A program made the translations under genes and the position numbers. A stretch of DNA of 64,000 bases from Vitellaria paradoxa (lineage: Eukaryota > Streptophyta > Magnoliopsida > Ericales > Sapotaceae). The stretch covers positions 17,506,436 to 17,570,435 of the forward strand of contig CM034233.1 in the NCBI GenBank assembly GCA_019916065.1, read 5' to 3'. Shown one piece after another: positions 1 to 10,872 of the stretch (position 1 is its first letter; each line of letters starts with the position of its first letter). A model generated the notes under the pieces. The model did no database searches and was not told where the DNA came from. It worked only from the letters and a program-made list of their open reading frames with translations.

Positions 1-1130
1 ATCAAAGTAAAAAAGGGAAATATCATAGTTTAGAGTAAAAATTCAATAAATGGAAATTCAAATAACAATAATAATAATAACAATGGATGAAGAAGGTGGG
101 CAGCATCATGAAGCCTAATCCATCTAGAGCTATACCTAATACAACATTATGTACTAGATTAATTATGACATAATGTAGGCCACCAGAATGTGATTGCTTG
201 TAATTTTTTCTAATAAATAGACTTTTCTTCATCAATGACTGCATTCTTGACCTTGTTACCCACATTTTCTTTTTCTTTTTCTTTCTCATTCTTCTAAAAA
301 AAAAAAAAAAACAAATTGACAATTAACAGAACAAGTTAGTGACGCCAATGACAAGAAAAAGTCACTTAATTGCCAAAAAAAAAAAAAAAATGATGAGAAA
401 AAGTTAATCAATGAAAGCAACATCTGAGTTTGTGATATCTTGCACACTTGGGTCACTTCTGCAGCACTTTATTAGTGCACCCCACCAGTATTATGACTTG
501 TATTTATGCAGGTAAAGAGAAGCATAATACCCATTAAAAAATAATAATAATAAATGGAACCATCATCCCTTCGTTTAATAATATAAAATTCATCATTATG
601 GATTATAATTATAACTGGAAAATAGTATTCGGTCTTATAGAAATTTTGTCAAAATCTTTTTTGCTAGAATAATTTCAGAAGCATTTAACTAATCATTAAT
701 ATTTATATATATATAGACATATCATAACTACTTTCTAAAAGAAGATTCTGTATAAAGAGCATTTTATAAAAGTAATAGAACTTATAAATTTGTATAGTTA
801 ATCCTATTATTGGTAAGACAAGTACACAATATTAAATGATTAACTAATCGGGCTTACTTTATTAAGTAGTGCTTAAGCATGCAACCGCATGGCCTATTCC
901 AAAGGAGCATATATTCCTTCCCAACACCAACATTAATACACGCTCGTATAATTAAGTTTTTACTTAGGTACTGATCGTTAATATTTTCAAAAGTCAACAA
1001 TTTTTAATTATAAGTGTCGTACTTTAATCAAATCAAAACATTACAACAAAAAATAATAATATAAGCTAAATACCAAAAAAAAGATTGATTTTTATATAAT
1101 CTGTAGATAATTTAACGGAGAGCTAATTAC
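1..1130 (-). other. Probable intron 2 of the cyclin D gene (continues out of window)
   Basis: Starting at the GT donor that follows cyclin exon 2, this AT-rich stretch runs to the window edge. I looked on the minus strand for the next expected cyclin-box segment (a WPxQLLxVACLSLAAKMEE-like block) and did not find it. Exons 3 onward therefore lie outside the window, or the gene is truncated. The stretch holds poly(A/T) runs (about 295-312 and 375-391) and nothing else I recognise. Confidence 0.5.
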
Positions 1131-1894
1131 CGGCAAGCGGCGAGAGTACAGGAAACGATCCAAGTAGTTGACGGACAGATACGCCGTTAAGGGCTGGAAA
1201 CCATAGTAAGCTTGAACCTGCAAAAACAAAGCAAACCGAGAAATCCATCACCCATAGGTAACTCTAACTTAGCTCCATAAAGCTAAAGACACGCGCCAAA
1301 TAATCCATACAGCGCTGTCACATCCCTGATGCATCGCCGATGATCGGACGGTTCGCAAGTCAGGGTGTCTGTCAGTCCGTGTAACCTGCCGGCACATGCT
1401 AAAATGAGCCGGCGAGCATGCAATCGTCGTAACCAGATTGCATTTCCCGTTTAACAGTACGCATGCCGGCACATGCTAGCATAACCACTGAGGGGAGAAA
1501 TGCGCCTCTAAGCATCCTTATCTAATCTATTAAATACGTATATATGTATGTAGGTACAAGATCCGGTGGTATTACCGTGATATTGCGAACTTGAATCGCA
1601 CCTGCACAGATTAGTGACGAGTGATGAAGAAGAAAGTCAGAATCGATCGAGTATTGATACCTTGAGAATCCATGCAACAGATTCTTCGCGAGCCGACGCA
1701 TCTAATGACTGAGACTGGAACCGCTCGATGTAATCGGTTCCTGGCAAGTAGTTCCTCTCGTCTTCTATGAATCCGGCGATCGATTCCTCGGAGTCAGCCG
1801 GAGATTCGACTTCGGAAGAAGAGCACTCCGGCAGTTCCCCCAACAAGATTCCCGAGTCCTCGCCGCAGAGTAGGTCGGAACAGGAGAGTGGCAT
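1131..1894 (-). CDS. CYCD1: D1-type cyclin, exons 1 and 2 (partial gene)
   Basis: Regulatory subunit of CDKA kinases that drives the G1/S transition by binding retinoblastoma-related protein in the nucleus. Exon 1 is 1661-1894 (78 codons from the ATG at 1894) and exon 2 is 1131-1217 (29 codons). The 443-bp intron between them has a GT donor and TTGCAG acceptor, phase 0. Residues 8-12 form the Rb-binding LxCxE motif (LLCGE). The stretch with GEDSG, SSEVES, FIEDER and DYIERFQ, ending DASAREESVAWILK, matches plant D1 cyclins, and exon 2 continues the cyclin box (VQAYYGFQPLTAYLSVNYLD...). The chosen ATG leaves the usual short leader before LxCxE. Exon 2 is followed by a GTAATT donor; the rest of the cyclin box and the C-terminal domain are not in the window. 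Subtype D1 rather than D2/D4 is inferred from the ESPADSEESIAGFIEDER region. Confidence 0.9.
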
Positions 1895-2057
1895 GATCGC
1901 CGGCTGTTCTTCATACTGCTCTCATCATCTTATTGCAACAGTCAAGCAGCTCGCAAAAGTGGCCGGAAATTCGCCGGAGAATACGCCGTAATCACTGCTG
2001 GGAAGGTGAGAGAGGATTTTAGGTTTCAGTTTGGAGCTTCCATCTGCTTCCCCCCGG

Positions 2058-2068
2058 ATATATAAATA
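2058..2068 (-). promoter_or_regulatory. Candidate TATA box of the cyclin D gene
   Basis: On the minus strand a TTATATAT-type box lies about 165 bp upstream of the cyclin ATG, which would give a 5' leader of roughly 130 bp. A CCGGGGGG run lies just downstream. No other TATA-like site sits at a plausible distance. This is inference from position and sequence only. Confidence 0.4.
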
Positions 2069-2269
2069 TGACCGTATATGAGTTCGTGTAATTATAATTG
2101 TAATTATTATTATTATTATTTTGTTTGCGATGATATTCAGAAAGAAGCGAAGGAAAACTGGATGGAATTCCTTTTCCCCAGGGAAAATACAATTCCATTT
2201 CTGGAGAGCAACGTTTGGGAATTGAGCATTTCTTATCAAGAAAAGACTTAGGCATAGGCTACTAGGCAT

Positions 2270-3275
2270 AGCCGCCGGTGTTTAAATTAATTTAACCGTG
2301 TGGACCTTATGTGACAAATTCAAATTAAAGGATATTATTAATTATTACCGCATTCCACCTAAATATCATTTAACAGGTTAAATTCAACTTATAATGATGT
2401 GTCTCTTCCTCGTACTGGTGGTAATAATTCACTGTAATAAATTATTCATTATTTATTATTCCTAAAATATTTCTTCAATTATTTGATTAATATTATATAA
2501 AAATATATACTCTTACAATATGGTATACCATTAAGGCTTAAGGCACCAACCTAACCATTGCTTATTTTTTTTACAATGCAACTATTGGTAAATTTGATCA
2601 AAACGGTAGGTACCCTCCAAATCTCATAGTTTATCTCATTTTTAATGACATGTAAAAAAAATTAAATTAAATGTCTAAACTATTAAAAAAGTTAAACGAA
2701 ATATATTTTATTAGTTACTTTTTAATCAATCTTACAATGCTTTCCAAGTTCTATAAAATCATGATGCTTTTGAAAAGTTGTATATTACAAAAAGTAATCA
2801 AATTAATTTATAATTTTAATAACTTAAAATTATAATCTTTAGATTACTTTTATTTTTGGATAAACAAATGCTACATTTAAAATCATTCACTTGCATTATC
2901 AAAATTATATATTTCTTTTTCATGACTTTATAATCTTGCTAATTAAGTCACTTGAATTAGAAATAAAATTTTATATTTTATTAAAAATATGTTTAAATAG
3001 GCAACTACAAGTTAATTGTGAGCTATTGATTGAATAAACAACTATTTTTTTAGTGAATTTTTTATTTTTAACATTTTTAGTCTCAAATAAATACCTAAAT
3101 TTGATAATATGACTACTGAAAAAATTTAAATATTATATTTTGACCTCTGTTGTATCTTTCTCATATTACTCGTGTATAACAAAATAATTAATAAAATAAT
3201 TTATACCGCGTATATCGTGTTATATTTGATCGTATATAAGTGCGACATATTTTAAATATTTGTAGAAGTAAGATT
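2270..3275. other. AT-rich intergenic DNA, nothing recognised
   Basis: Very AT-rich upstream flank of the cyclin gene, with no long open frame, no tandem unit and no recognisable transposon ends. Confidence 0.6.
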
Positions 3276-3410
3276 GGGTGTGTTCGGAGTTGTATAAATT
3301 AATATAAATTTCTAAAAGTTGTAACTTTATAATTTATGTTATGAGTAAAAAATTTAAATTTTATAAAAATTTATAGAATTTAATAAAAATTTAGAGAGCT
3401 CTAAAACACC
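3276..3410. repeat. Short MITE of the GGGTGTGTTTGG family
   Basis: Left end GGGTGTGTTCGGAG and right end CTCTAAAACACC form imperfect inverted ends. The interior has the family hallmark of a TTGTAACTTTATAATTTATG-like block and AAATTTTTA runs. No target duplication is clear. Confidence 0.5.
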
Positions 3411-3689
3411 ACCATTATGTAATTATTATATTTTCGTTCATATAATTCTCTTCATGTATAATTGGTGAAGATAATAAAAAAAGTAAAAGAAATTAAAATT
3501 ATTTAAATAGACATTTAGTTTTTAAAATTTTATTTTTGTATTTTTTTAAATTATCAACAATAATAAGTGATTAAAAGATATTAATAAAAATTTTAAAATA
3601 ATTAGTTTCAGTAAAGTAGTAGTATCCCTGTAACATGAACAGTGACCACACAAATTCCTCGTTTGCTTATAGATTCTCCAAAATACTCT

Positions 3690-3840
3690 TTATTCACGTG
3701 GTGAATATCTTAATTCCTTTTTCTCTCGATGCGGATGTCACGTGAGTGGTCACGGAGGGAAACGGCAACTGGACGGGGGAGAGAATTCAATTCACTCTCG
3801 GAGGAAATGCCAAATTCCCAATAAAGTTCATCACGTGTCC
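3690..3840. promoter_or_regulatory. Cluster of three CACGTG (G-box) sites
   Basis: CACGTG occurs near 3696 (inside the palindrome TTCACGTGGTGAA), near 3739 and near 3832, in a more GC-rich island than its surroundings. G-boxes bind bZIP and bHLH factors in plants. No gene start was found beside the cluster; the cyclin start is about 1.7 kb away, so the role is unknown. The open frame at 3742-3930 resembles nothing known. Confidence 0.3.
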
Positions 3841-4283
3841 GCTGCAGAGTTAAAAAGACGCGCGGTTCTATCTTTAGTCAAATGGCGGGAAATTTTAGTG
3901 GATTGCCTTAACGCGTCTAAGATTAATTAAACACGCAGTTTTTTTTTGCCCCGGGGGGGGGTTTCTTATTTATAAATTAAATTAACGAATTTTATCTATT
4001 TTATTAAATGTGATAAATAAATTAGAAAGAAATTAAAATGTTTAAAAAAATTAAACAAAAACATCTCTCGTAAAACAATGTACAAATATTATTTTTGTTG
4101 GTTACTAATTACTTACCGTGTTTTGTTTATTGTAAACAAATTAAAATTTGTATTAGAATTATGTTACTGAATTAATAAATTATCTTTTTGTCAGATAAAC
4201 ACTAAGTTGTCTCTCTTTAAAATAACATACTCAACCAAATATATATTAATTATAAAATGCCAATAATATATTATCTTAATTAA

Positions 4284-4522
4284 GGGTGTATTTGGAGTAA
4301 TAAAAAATATAATAAAATAAGATAAAATGAGATAAGTTGTGAAATCTCTTTTTTTTTAATTCAATAATTTTTCACAAAAAAAAATAATTGAAATATAAAT
4401 TTAAAATTTTTCTCTTATTTAGATTGAAACAGAAAATGCAAGAAATAATTAATTAAATTAAGAAATTAATATATTAATAAATATTTTTATTTTCTTATAT
4501 TTTTAAATCTATCCAAATAAAG
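4284..4522. repeat. Probable MITE, GGGTGTGTTTGG family
   Basis: The left end TTAAGGGTGTATTTGGAGTA is followed by the family's AAAATGAGATAAGTTGTGAA block. The right end is uncertain; ATCCAAATAAAGG near 4510-4522 is the best candidate. Confidence 0.4.
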
Positions 4523-4556
4523 GTGTATATTTAAAATTTATATTTTCTTCTATTTT

Positions 4557-4778
4557 CTTGCATCTGTTTTTATTTATTTTTCTCTTCTCTTACAAATTTG
4601 TTTTTTAAATATAACTTTAATAATATATATATATATATATATATGCATATTTTAAAGCCCAAGCCGGTGCACTTGTGCTTTGCTCAGACATCCTCATCGG
4701 TGTGCATTTGGAGTGACTTGCATCTGCTTTTATTTATTTTTCTCTTCTCTTACTAATTTGTTTTTTGAATATAACTTT

Positions 4779-4813
<35 letters not shown>

Positions 4814-4880
4814 TATTTTAAAGCACAAGCCGGTGCACTTGTGCTTTGCATAGACATCCTTGTCAGTATACATTTGAAGT
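4557..4880. repeat. Two-copy tandem duplication, period 160 bp, with (TA)n tracts
   Basis: CATCTGYTTTTATTTATTTT starts at 4561 and again at 4721. Each copy holds a (TA)n tract, then an AAGCCGGTGCACTTGTGCTT block and a MITE-type terminus (GTGCATTTGGAGTGA near 4702, GTATACATTTGAAGTGA near 4867). The second copy runs into a full MITE; the first stops at the terminus. Confidence 0.75.
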
Positions 4881-5388
4881 GATAAAAAATAAAAAAATAT
4901 ATGTGGTTTAGAATAAAAACAAGGCGTTTGATATTTCTTTTCAAATCATATTTTTTGGATATGAATAGTGTCAAAATCGTTAGAACGGTTTCTCAAATCC
5001 GTTTTAACGGATTCAAAAAAATATTTCTTCTCTCTTTGAACAGTGCCAAAGCCATTAGAACAGTTTTTCAAATCTGTTATAACGGATTCTACACCGGTAA
5101 ACCGTTAGAACAGTTTATCCAAATCCGTTCTAACGGATTTAAAAAATTAAAGATAAATTAGTTACAATGGTACTCGTTTGAAAGTTTTTGACGCAAAATA
5201 TGATTATGAAAAAAAAATTTCGCACTTGATTAACCTCGTTACAAATTTTTATTTTTTAATAAAATATTAAATTTTTTTTAAATTAGTAAAGGCGAGAAAA
5301 AGTAAAAGTGTGATAGATAATTTTAGTAAATTATAAAGGTTGTTGGAGTTTTATAGAGTTTTAGAGAGTTTGTAAGCACTCTAAACGG
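4866..5388. repeat. Long-form MITE, GGGTGTGTTTGG family, with internal palindromes
   Basis: Left end TACATTTGAAGTGATAAAAA and right end GCACTCTAAACGGA form the inverted ends. The interior (about 4966-5140) has three diverged units, each with a palindrome of the type AAATCCGTTTTAACGGATT. The segment after 5160 matches the interior of the elements at 5448-5954 and 29621-29986. The open frame across 4901-5161 is repeat sequence and not a gene. Confidence 0.65.
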
Positions 5389-5447
5389 AGATAAAAAAAA
5401 TCAAATTACTTTTAGAGATTTTCAAAAAAAAAAAAAATCACAACTTT

Positions 5448-5954
5448 GGGTGAGTTTGGAGTGATAAAAAGTAAGATAAAATGTGATTTGTGAAAATTTT
5501 TTGTATTTAGTACACACATCTCAAATCGTATTTTTTAAAAATGAATAGTAAAATTCTCGTTTCCAACAGATGGGATTTCCGTTTGGACGGATTCAAAATT
5601 TTGGACTGTCATGACTTTTTTGTATTACAATCCGTTCAAACGGATTGTAGAAACCGTTTAGATGGAAGTTGACCGCGCGAATCCATCGAAATGATTTCTA
5701 CAATCCATTGAAACGGTTTCTATGACCTCACAAATAATAGTCAAAGTGGGTGTCATTCAATAGTTTGAGATTTTAAGGTGAGAATGGTGAAAAAATTTTT
5801 ACTGTTTGATTAACCGATTTCTAGTTATTGACTTTTTTTTGAAAGGTATTGAACTTTTTTTTGAATTTTGAGAAGGCGAGAATGTGTAAAAATGTATAGA
5901 AGTTTTCAAAGATTTTTTAAAATTTTTACCAAAATTTAGTGCGCCAAATACACC
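5448..5954. repeat. Long-form MITE, GGGTGTGTTTGG family
   Basis: The left end GGGTGAGTTTGGAGTGATAA pairs with the right end GCGCCAAATACACC. The interior carries AATCCGTTCAAACGGATT-type palindromes near 5580-5720. TTT abuts both ends, too simple to call a target duplication. Confidence 0.7.
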
Positions 5955-6024
5955 TTTTAGTTATTTTGTTTAGAAAAAAATACTACTTTACTAAATTTTT
6001 TGACCAGAAAAGTTCGTCACCGTG

Positions 6025-6175
6025 CATGTGAATCTTTTCTCTTTTTTTTTTTTTTTTTTGGTGGTAATTACATGTGAATCTTTTCTTTTTTTTTTTTTTT
6101 TTTGGTGGTAATTACATGTGAATCTTTTCTTTTTTTTTTTTTTTTTTTTGGTGGTAATTACATGTGAATCTTTCT
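6025..6175. repeat. Poly(T)-rich minisatellite, about 3.5 units
   Basis: The unit ACATGTGAATCTTTTC, then a poly(T) run, then GGTGGTAATT is repeated in direct orientation with a period of about 45-50 bp. Differences are mainly in poly(T) length. Confidence 0.8.
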
Positions 6176-6215
6176 TGATTTATATTTTTGATTGCATTAC
6201 ATTTTCCTACTTTTA

Positions 6216-6352
6216 GAAAGTATTTAGAGTGATAAAAAATAAGATAAATTATAGATCGTAATTTGTGCAATAGAACAAAAGTGAATAACTTTTAGAGATT
6301 TTTAAAAATTTTCAGAATTTTTTTTTATTTTTATCAAATCCAAACGCAGCCT
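6216..6352. repeat. Short MITE, GGGTGTGTTTGG family
   Basis: Left end AGTATTTAGAGTGATAAAAA and right end TTATCAAATCCAAACGCAGCC are imperfect inverted ends separated by about 100 bp with the family interior. Confidence 0.6.
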
Positions 6353-6754
6353 TAATTAATGAAAGAAAAATACGGTGAGAGGCAGTTTTAATAATCTCAA
6401 ATTTCCGAGGGGAAAGATGTAAATTCGGCTAATGGGGTGATGTCGCTCTCTTCCCCGCCAACTTTGGTGGCTGTCTCTCTCTTGTTTTTATCCGTAACTG
6501 ACAGGTAGCCGTTGGATTAATGAACTATGGGGTAACTGTGTCGCGGGTTGAGACGTACACGTGTCGCAATGAATGGGAATGTCAATTAATGGGGATAGTT
6601 GGGAGGCAGGGGCCACTGGAGAAAAATGTGAAAAACTGAAAGATAGGGACTGGGGAGTAAAGCAAAATTCAAAAACACCGTGGTTTCATTTTTTGGATGA
6701 CGTGGCCCTCTGGGTGTGGTAGCTCTGCCACCCAACGACAATGCTGATGTAAAA

Positions 6755-6934
6755 ATCAGTTTAAGAGTGACAAAAAATTTTATAAATGGTATAAAAGTTA
6801 AAAATTTTTAAATGGTAAAAAAGTTAAAAATTTTAAAAATTATTCACGTTTTATTTTACTACACGAAGTACGAATTCACAACTTATATCACTTTATCTCA
6901 TGTTATTTTACTTTTTATCACTCCAAACTCACCC
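6755..6934. repeat. Short MITE, GGGTGTGTTTGG family
   Basis: Right end TTTTTATCACTCCAAACTCACCC and left end CAGTTTAAGAGTGACAAAAA form the inverted ends. The interior holds the family block GAATTCACAACTTATATCA. Confidence 0.65.
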
Positions 6935-8989
6935 TTAATAATATTTACGATAATCACATCTTTTTATTAGTTTACCGTTTAACAATGTTAATGAAAATCA
7001 TTAAAAATATAATATAACCAAGTATTTTTTAAATAATTTAATAATAATTAGAGCAATCTCCTAGAACTATTTAAAATTATAGATACCTCCTTAGTGATTG
7101 AATGTTAGAGAGCTCTTTCCGCGTAATATTGTTGCCTTTTTTTTTTCACTTTTTACAATTAAATAGCATTATTTTGTAAAAATACCACCTTGGTGGTTGA
7201 TAGGACAATGTTATGTACGCCTTGGTATTTTTTTTTTTAACCTTCTAATTCCTCCATTTCAAATTTAAATAATAACTGTGTAGGGTAAGTTCTAAAAGTC
7301 TTTAGATTTGAATTTTCTAATATCCTGTTTAAAAGTCTAAATTTTTAACAACTTTTAATACTTTTTTATTAAAAGTTGATACGTGAAATTTTTTATGTGT
7401 TTAAGTAAAATAAGTAAAAGTTTTTAGTAAATTTCAATAACTTTTAGGGGGTGATAAAAATTTTAATAACTTTCGAGTTGACAATAATCTAAAATAACCA
7501 AATTCAACAAATCTAGCTTCGAAAGACAGCTAGAGTAATTTTGTTGCTCTTCCAAAAAGTTTCCGTATGACCGTTGTTCTTGTTGCTATGAGAAAAAAAG
7601 TGTCAAAACTTAGTATTTTACCAAACACGCAGATCAATAACTTTGGGAGTTTCCTGCTGACTTTTACTCTTCCAAACAGTACTATAGTTAAGTTTATTTA
7701 ATCTTTTAACCATTGTTCTAATTTGATTTGACCAAATAAATAAATAAACGAGCTATCTGTTCCAGTACCAGTTTTCATTTCACATCTTACTCGCACTAAT
7801 ATTGAGATTATAGTTTACTAGGTTATCACTTACTCTTCTACTACTTTGTCTACTGCTTCAAGTATGCCTTCTTAGTACATCAATTCTATTTGCTACAATC
7901 ACAAAAACTTATACCTTTCGTTATTTTCCTATAAGTAGTCCATCACACATATTCCCTTCATTTACACTACCAATAGGTCTATCATTCAATCTTTTCTATG
8001 TGTATCAAATGCTTACCTAGTCCTTAGTCTATCATTCAATCTCTTCTCTGTTAGACAATTTATTGAATTTGGTTACATTATCAAATTCTTTAATTGATGA
8101 TGTGATGTGCAGATCTAAAAACAGGCTAGTTGATCGGGTTAAGGCGTGAAATTAGTCATCTATTTAAGCAATTCTCGCTTTATATTCCTGATCACTTATC
8201 TTCTCATCTCCACCTATAATTATTGCCACCACCACCTTCAACATATAACATTTCCTCATCGGTCATGCCTCATGTCAAACTCTTAGCGTCTAAAAGAGTT
8301 CTAGGTCCCTTTAGATTTTTAGGCTTTTGATCGTTTGTCTTATTAACGAGAAAAATACTAAAAATTTAAAATGAATATAATTCTATTTGTGAAATAGTAA
8401 AAAATATTGGAGAAAATTTTAAATAGTAGATGTAGACGTTGATCAAAGTCGAACTAGAATAATTATTAATTTTCTTTTTTATCTTATTTATTTGCATTCA
8501 CATTTATTATATGTATAATCTGATTATGTATTCATTCTACATAATCGATATTGTGATTAGGCATCAAATTAATTAAATATTGTTTGTATTTGCTATATTT
8601 CTAGTTATACTTAATTTTAGCTTTTATGATGGGATATGATTTTTTTTTTAATCATCAACCATATTTGTCATCTAAGCTGTTAAAATTGGTTTTTCAAAAC
8701 AATCGGCGTAGGGAGTATTTGGTTTACCAAAATAATATAAAAAAATTCAACTTTTTTTTTTTTAAGTTTTGTTTTATCAAATTTATTTTTTTGGCCATCT
8801 AAACACCACCTAAATAGCGGGACATGGACAAACATAATAATTTTATACGATAACTATATATATAATTTTTTTATTTCTCTTCTTTGGTATATATGTATAT
8901 ATAGTTTTTTATCAAAACACGTAGAGTCAACCACAATGATCGTAAACTTATTCATTGTATTTGTATGCCTCATTGCCTACTAATGGTTC
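6935..8989. other. Intergenic DNA, nothing recognised
   Basis: AT-rich sequence with no open frame longer than about 60 codons that resembles a known protein, no tandem repeat and no recognisable element ends. Confidence 0.5.
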
Positions 8990-9660
8990 AGTGAACAAGG
9001 AGTGCTGCGAATAGTCCAACCCGAACCTGGAATGCTACCTTGACACCGGTGTGGTGCCTGCTAAAAAGTTTTCGATGCTTAAGTTAGCAAAGCGAGCTTT
9101 TTTTAGAGTAATCCGACAGAGTAATAGTAAGCAAAAGTATATTGTCTATGTACCTGGGAGAGAAAAGTAGTTTTTTTATATGTTTGGGGATGCGTCAAGC
9201 ATCCGTTTGATACGCCTTCGTCTCACCAATTTATATTTTCCTTCAATCAAGTTAAACTAGCTATACCAGCAGATCCCAATGAGTATATTCCTTGATTAGT
9301 TGTCCATACCGTTAAGATTAGGTCGCGTTTTTATAGGTGGGCATCAATGGATATGTCAGAAGGCCGTTACATGCTTGATATATGACGTCACTTTGACAGG
9401 ACCCCGATTGAAGAGGAGAGTGAGGTGTCTCAGTCAGAGTCAAGGCTCATTCAATCATACGGATGACCCCCGATCAGTAAGGCCAATTGATGCTAGTCAA
9501 GTGGCCCAATCGGGAATCCAAGAATCACCTCAGTTGGGCAAGCCCGATTGGGAAAGTATAAATCAACTCGATCAGGCAAACCCGATCGGTAAGCATGACT
9601 CCTGTATCGGTACAACTCCTATATCACCCACCAAGCTCTTGTTGATATTTCTCTCCCTTT
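8990..9660 (+). repeat. Degraded LTR or leader fragment of an LTR retrotransposon
   Basis: Less AT-rich than its flanks. The block near 9035-9090 (ACACCGGTGTGGTGCCTGC, then CGATGCTTAAGTTAGCAAAG) resembles LTR sequences of plant retrotransposons; the LTR at 31432 has a similar GAAGCTTAAGTCAGCAAG. The 125-codon frame at 9300-9677 matches no gag or pol domain I know and may be chance. Ends cannot be placed. Confidence 0.35.
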
Positions 9661-10196
9661 TTTGTCTGGGTTTATAGATAAAATGCCATATGTTGAAAAA
9701 AAGCTAGTTTTCAAAAATAAAATAAAGTGCATTTTATTAAAGCCAAATGAAAATCATAAATAGCAGAAAAAAGATAGGCCAGGCAACTTAACTTCTTTTT
9801 TCATTTGCTTTAAATCTACAAGCAAAAATATTATTTTGCTAAAGAAATTTATCAAAAACTTATGCTAAAATAATGTGACAATTGAAAAATAAAAAATAAT
9901 TTAGTGGTTTTGTAGTTTTAAAATAATGAGTTTATAAATATGTCAAATCATTGGCAAAATTGTTTGATAAGATTTTCTAGAAAATAATATAACTCAGACT
10001 TGGTTTGGTTAAAAAAAACTAATTTTTAATTTTTTTGTAACTTTTTTTTATTTTATATGATTTTTTAACCAAATCTTTATTTTTTAAAAAAATTCTAATT
10101 TTTAAGCGTATTAATTACATTTATAAAAAAATAAAAAATTCGTGTTCATTTAAGTAAAATCTATCATTTTTTTACCTAAATGGACTTAAACTTTTC
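9661..10196. other. AT-rich spacer before the hAT element
   Basis: No gene or repeat recognised. The last eight bases (AACTTTTC, 10189-10196) are the left copy of the hAT target-site duplication. Confidence 0.6.
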
Positions 10197-10568
10197 TAGG
10201 GATATAGATGGGTCGGGTCGGCCCGAAACTCGGCTGGGCCCGACCCGAATTTGGCCAGACCCGGGCCCGAGCCCAGCCCGGTCCGCCCCCTCCCCCCAGG
10301 TCAAGGCTTGGGTCACCATTGGCCCGGCCCAAGACCCGACCCGCCCCGACCCGATCCCCAGCAGCCTGCGCCACCTTCCTTCCTTCCTCATTTTCTTTTT
10401 TTTTTTTTGTTTTACCGTTTTGCTCTGGTAGAACATCTTTTTTTTTATGTTAGCCAGCCGTTAGGGGGTGATAGTATGCCAGTGGCCATTTGCCCCTCCA
10501 ACGGTCCACGTTTATTTTTTTTAATTGCAAACAAGTCCCAAAAAATTACAAAACCCCCACCCTCTTCC

Positions 10569-10712
10569 ATTATATATACCCCACACTCACATTCACTCAC
10601 CCTCACAAAAAATTAACAAAATTTCTCTCCAAATTTCTACACTACCAAGCTACCAACACTCAAGTGTGCTCTTCAATTGTGCTCAAGTGCGCTCTTCAAT
10701 TGTGCTCAAGTG
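10569..10712 (+). promoter_or_regulatory. Putative hAT transposase promoter and leader with a short tandem repeat
   Basis: A TATATATA box at about 10570 is followed by a C-rich pyrimidine leader. At 10661-10712 a unit like TCAAGTGYGCTCTTCAATTG repeats about 2.3 times with a period of about 24 bp. The transposase ATG follows at 10873. Confidence 0.4.
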
Positions 10713-10872
10713 CATTCCATTTTGTCAAATTTAAAGTCAAGATTTCAAAATTAAGTGATTTAAGGCTTCAAATTATTTCAAGTTAGTATTTAATTATTTT
10801 TTTTTAATTAGCATACACACATTTTTTTAATTTGCATAATTTAATTTTTTTTTATTAAATTATTTTTTCTAA

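Noticed and set aside
1925..2269. 114-codon minus-strand frame upstream of the cyclin gene
   Set aside because: It consists of promoter and leader sequence with a translated (TTA)n tract; no resemblance to a protein.
10176..10616. Five overlapping Pro/Gly/Arg-rich open frames on both strands
   Set aside because: They come from the GC-rich subterminal array of the hAT element; no frame is favoured and none resembles a protein.
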